NCBI GenBank assembly: GCA_023379515.1
Contig: JAMCQQ010000327.1
Coordinates: 1 to 39,600 of the forward strand
Length of the DNA: 39,600 nucleotides
Source: Actinomycetota bacterium
Lineage (GTDB): Bacteria; Actinomycetota; Humimicrobiia; Humimicrobiales; Humimicrobiaceae
Direction: 5' to 3'
Positions 37,502 through 39,600 of this stretch are shown piece by piece. The number at the start of each line of letters is the position of its first letter. The stretch's first letter is position 1. A program made the position numbers and the translations under genes. The notes under the pieces were generated by a model. That model saw only the letters and a list, made by a program, of their open reading frames with translations, did not search any database and was not told the DNA's origin.

Positions 37502-37507
37502 TATAAT
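37502..37507 (+). promoter_or_regulatory. -10 box of a leaderless IclR gene
   Basis: Perfect TATAAT ends eight bases before the ATG at 37516, and no ribosome site is visible, which fits transcription starting at or next to the start codon. Confidence 0.4.
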
Positions 37508-37515
37508 TATTTTAT

Positions 37516-38310
37516 ATGGATACAGAAGATAATATAAAAAATAAGAATAAAAGTGAAAGCAAGGTAAAATCAATTGACAAGGCATGTAAGATTATAGATT
37601 TAATTTCACATTATAAAAATGGAATGAGGCTGAAAGAAATTTCCAAAAATATGGACTTAAGTCTAAGTTCCACACATCATATTGTTAGAACGCTTTTAAA
37701 TAATAAACTATTATTTAAAAATCAGGATAGCGGAAAGTATTGTCTGGGATTTAAGATCGGGGAGCTGGGTAACAGGTATTATGCAAATCTGCCATTTTAT
37801 GAAAATTTAATGCCTTATTTAGAGCGTCTTAAAAATGAATTTAATGAAACTGCAAATTTAATTGTTATTGAAAATTCTGACTTTGTTTTGGCTGAAAGCC
37901 TTAGCAGTTCACACTCTCTGCAGCCAATTATATCCTTAAATAGAAAGCAAATACATGCTACTGCATGGGGAAAAATATTACTTTCAAGTTTTAATGATGA
38001 AAATCTGGATGCTTTTTTAAAAAAATATGATTTTATTAAATTTACAAAAAACACTATTGATAATCAGGAGGAAATAAAGAAAGAAATAAATGAGATCAGA
38101 AAAAACAATATTTCTTTTGATAATGAAGAACTTGAAAATGATTTATGTTGTGTAGGGATTCCTGTTTATGGCTACAGGCATCACCTTATTGCAGCTATAA
38201 CGATTTCAGTTCCAAAAAGTAGATTTAATGATGAAATTAAAGAAAAATTAGTAGGCAGCATGCTTAATATATTAGTAGAAATTCAAAATAAATTTGGTAA
38301 GAAAACATAA
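37516..38310 (+). CDS. IclR-family transcriptional regulator
   Basis: 264-aa regulator. A winged HTH covers about residues 16-80 (SIDKACKIIDLI, MRLKEISKNMDLSLSSTHHIVRTLLNN), then the IclR effector domain, with AWGKILLSSF and DNEELENDLCCVGIPVYGY typical of it. It is the last gene on this strand and its stop is five bases from that of the convergent DapA-like gene. It probably controls the transporter and catabolic operon, as in many IclR loci. Confidence 0.9.
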   Translation: MDTEDNIKNKNKSESKVKSIDKACKIIDLISHYKNGMRLKEISKNMDLSLSSTHHIVRTLLNNKLLFKNQDSGKYCLGFKIGELGNRYYANLPFYENLMPYLERLKNEFNETANLIVIENSDFVLAESLSSSHSLQPIISLNRKQIHATAWGKILLSSFNDENLDAFLKKYDFIKFTKNTIDNQEEIKKEINEIRKNNISFDNEELENDLCCVGIPVYGYRHHLIAAITISVPKSRFNDEIKEKLVGSMLNILVEIQNKFGKKT

Positions 38311-38315
38311 TATCT

Positions 38316-39464
38316 TTAAGTTAACTTATTATATTTTTGCAGAATATTTTTTGATATTTCCTCAACAAGCCTGTTTAATTCAAAACTATTAATGCCGGTA
38401 CTGTCTTTATAATTAGTTTTTAAACAATCACTTTCGCATTTTCCACAATTGATGCATTCAGCACTTCTAAGTGATTCATTGTAGAGCACATTAAAACCAA
38501 TTTCCTTAAATGAAAATTGCCTGTCTGAAACATCATCATAATATTTAAGTTTTGTCTGCGGAAAATATTCTTTCAGAAGATTTTCCATAATAAATTCAAG
38601 TTTTTCCTTTGTATGAGCAAGATTTGAAAGTAGACTTGGAGAAAATTCCATCTTAGGTTTTCCCATATTAATTCCTCTTAAAGACAATGCTTCTTTAAAA
38701 CCCTGCGGAAAATTAATTGTCTTCATAGTTCTAATTAGCTCCAGAATAGCCAGCTGCAGTTTCAAGGACTGATTAAGATTTCCATTAATAAAATTTTTAT
38801 AAATTGATATCATAAATTCAGGCAGTATTCCGGCAGTTGCTGTCATGCAGCCATTTCCCCCTGCAGCAAGAGCAGGATACATAATTTCTTCTGCACCGAC
38901 AAGTACTTTAAAGTCAGGCTTTATTTTTCTTGTCATATCAATTAAATTCATGACGTTAACCATATTGCCTGAAGAATCTTTTATTCCCACAATGTTCGAG
39001 ATGCTGCAGAGATTGGCAGCTATTTCAGGAGTTATTTCATTTGCAAAGAATGGTATGTTATACAGAAATACAGAAATATCAACTGAAAGTGCTACCTTTT
39101 TAAGGTGTCCTTCCACTATCTCATTTATATTTTTAAAAAAATAAGGACCATGAAGGACAATTGCCGAGCAGCCTTTTTGCTTTGCATACTTTGCAAGTTC
39201 AATTGATTTATCAGGGCAAGTTGCACCTGTTCCAGGGGTAATGTCAACTCTACCTTTGTTTTCATCAGCAACTATATCAATTAGATATTTTCTTTCTCCC
39301 ATATCCATATGGGCATATTCTCCACATGATGATACAGGAAATATTCCATCTACGCCTTTATCAATTAAAAAATTTACAAGCTTCCTTGTTTCTTTTTCAG
39401 AAATTCTGCCATTATCATCAAAAGGTGTTAACATTGCAACAATTACACCTTCAGGTATATGCAT
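38316..39464 (-). CDS. DapA-family aldolase with C-terminal Cys4 (ferredoxin-like) motif
   Basis: 382-aa protein. Residues 1-295 are a DHDPS/N-acetylneuraminate lyase TIM barrel: SSCGEY at 45-50 in place of the usual GTTGE, Tyr135 in LYNIPFF and the Schiff-base lysine Lys162 in VGIKDSSG. About 85 further residues end with Cys337-x2-Cys340-x2-Cys343-x3-Cys347, the spacing of a 4Fe-4S ferredoxin cluster, which the family normally lacks. GAGGAG sits seven bases before the ATG. It is convergent with the IclR gene. A pyruvate-forming aldolase or hydratase-aldolase role is likely, the exact substrate unknown. Confidence 0.82.
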   Translation of the reverse strand: MHIPEGVIVAMLTPFDDNGRISEKETRKLVNFLIDKGVDGIFPVSSCGEYAHMDMGERKYLIDIVADENKGRVDITPGTGATCPDKSIELAKYAKQKGCSAIVLHGPYFFKNINEIVEGHLKKVALSVDISVFLYNIPFFANEITPEIAANLCSISNIVGIKDSSGNMVNVMNLIDMTRKIKPDFKVLVGAEEIMYPALAAGGNGCMTATAGILPEFMISIYKNFINGNLNQSLKLQLAILELIRTMKTINFPQGFKEALSLRGINMGKPKMEFSPSLLSNLAHTKEKLEFIMENLLKEYFPQTKLKYYDDVSDRQFSFKEIGFNVLYNESLRSAECINCGKCESDCLKTNYKDSTGINSFELNRLVEEISKNILQKYNKLT

Positions 39465-39492
39465 GATAATACTCCTCGTATACTATTAGTTA

Positions 39493-39600
39493 TTAAATAT
39501 ATTTATATAAGTTAATAAGATTTTGACTTAAAAGACTGGGTTCCTTATCATAATCCCTTAGAGGATGTGAAGAGGAAATGCATGCCCTCCTTGCACATAT
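39493..39600 (-). CDS. Possible 3' end of a gene running off the window
   Basis: A 35-codon open frame reading in from the right edge on the minus strand, ending SQNLINLYKYI and stopping 28 bp before the DapA-like gene. It could be the C-terminus of an upstream operon gene. It is short and unrecognised, and chance is possible. Confidence 0.3.
   Translation of the reverse strand: MCARRACISSSHPLRDYDKEPSLLSQNLINLYKYI

Overview
The window is AT-rich chromosomal DNA (roughly 30 % GC by eye). Its core gene order matches Actinobacteria: recF, a DciA-like DUF721 gene, gyrB, gyrA, a DUF3566 membrane protein, tRNA-Ile(GAT) and tRNA-Ala(TGC), all on the minus strand. Low GC, cobamide genes, Fe-S redox proteins and a methylcobamide-methyltransferase-like protein suggest an anaerobic, deep-branching, probably uncultured actinobacterial lineage. 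That placement is inference; no 16S gene is present.

Region by region. (1) 1-2.1 kb: an AAA ATPase fused to a nuclease-like domain, and a stand-alone THUMP protein. (2) 2.2-8.5 kb: the gyrase block with two small membrane proteins and the tRNA pair, which has its own near-consensus promoter. (3) 8.5-13.0 kb: two seemingly identical IS4-family elements in direct tandem, separated and flanked by the same 10-bp sequence, between gyrB and DUF721. (4) 13.0-15.4 kb: the DUF721 gene behind an HdrD/HdrE-like Fe-S protein and membrane cytochrome pair. (5) 15.5-25.3 kb: a type I restriction-modification island on the opposite strand: 5'-truncated hsdM, a ClpP-fold serine protease, an antisense 59-codon gene, hsdS, a NYN-domain nuclease, hsdR cut by an IS1182-type element with a CTAG target duplication, and a YgjP-type metallopeptidase. 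Removing the element restores hsdR in frame (1007 aa). (6) 25.4-27.2 kb: recF with a large internal insertion, and an FmdB zinc-ribbon gene. (7) 27.4-31.0 kb: cobamide genes pduX-like and cobD, an arsC-type reductase, and cobA/cobO behind a cobalamin riboswitch. (8) 31.3-39.6 kb: a divergently transcribed sugar-type ABC transporter with a 13-bp-arm palindrome midway between two good promoters, followed by a UroD/MtaA-family protein, an EthD-like protein, an amidohydrolase, an IclR regulator and a DapA-family aldolase carrying a C-terminal Cys4 ferredoxin-like motif.

How they work together. The gyrase/recF block is replication housekeeping that has been opened up by insertions. The restriction island looks disabled in its present form (hsdR split, hsdM short) but is recently and perhaps reversibly broken. 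Its embedded protease, nuclease and antisense small gene are the best candidates here for an undescribed system. The last region looks like an import-and-catabolism cluster for an unknown small molecule.
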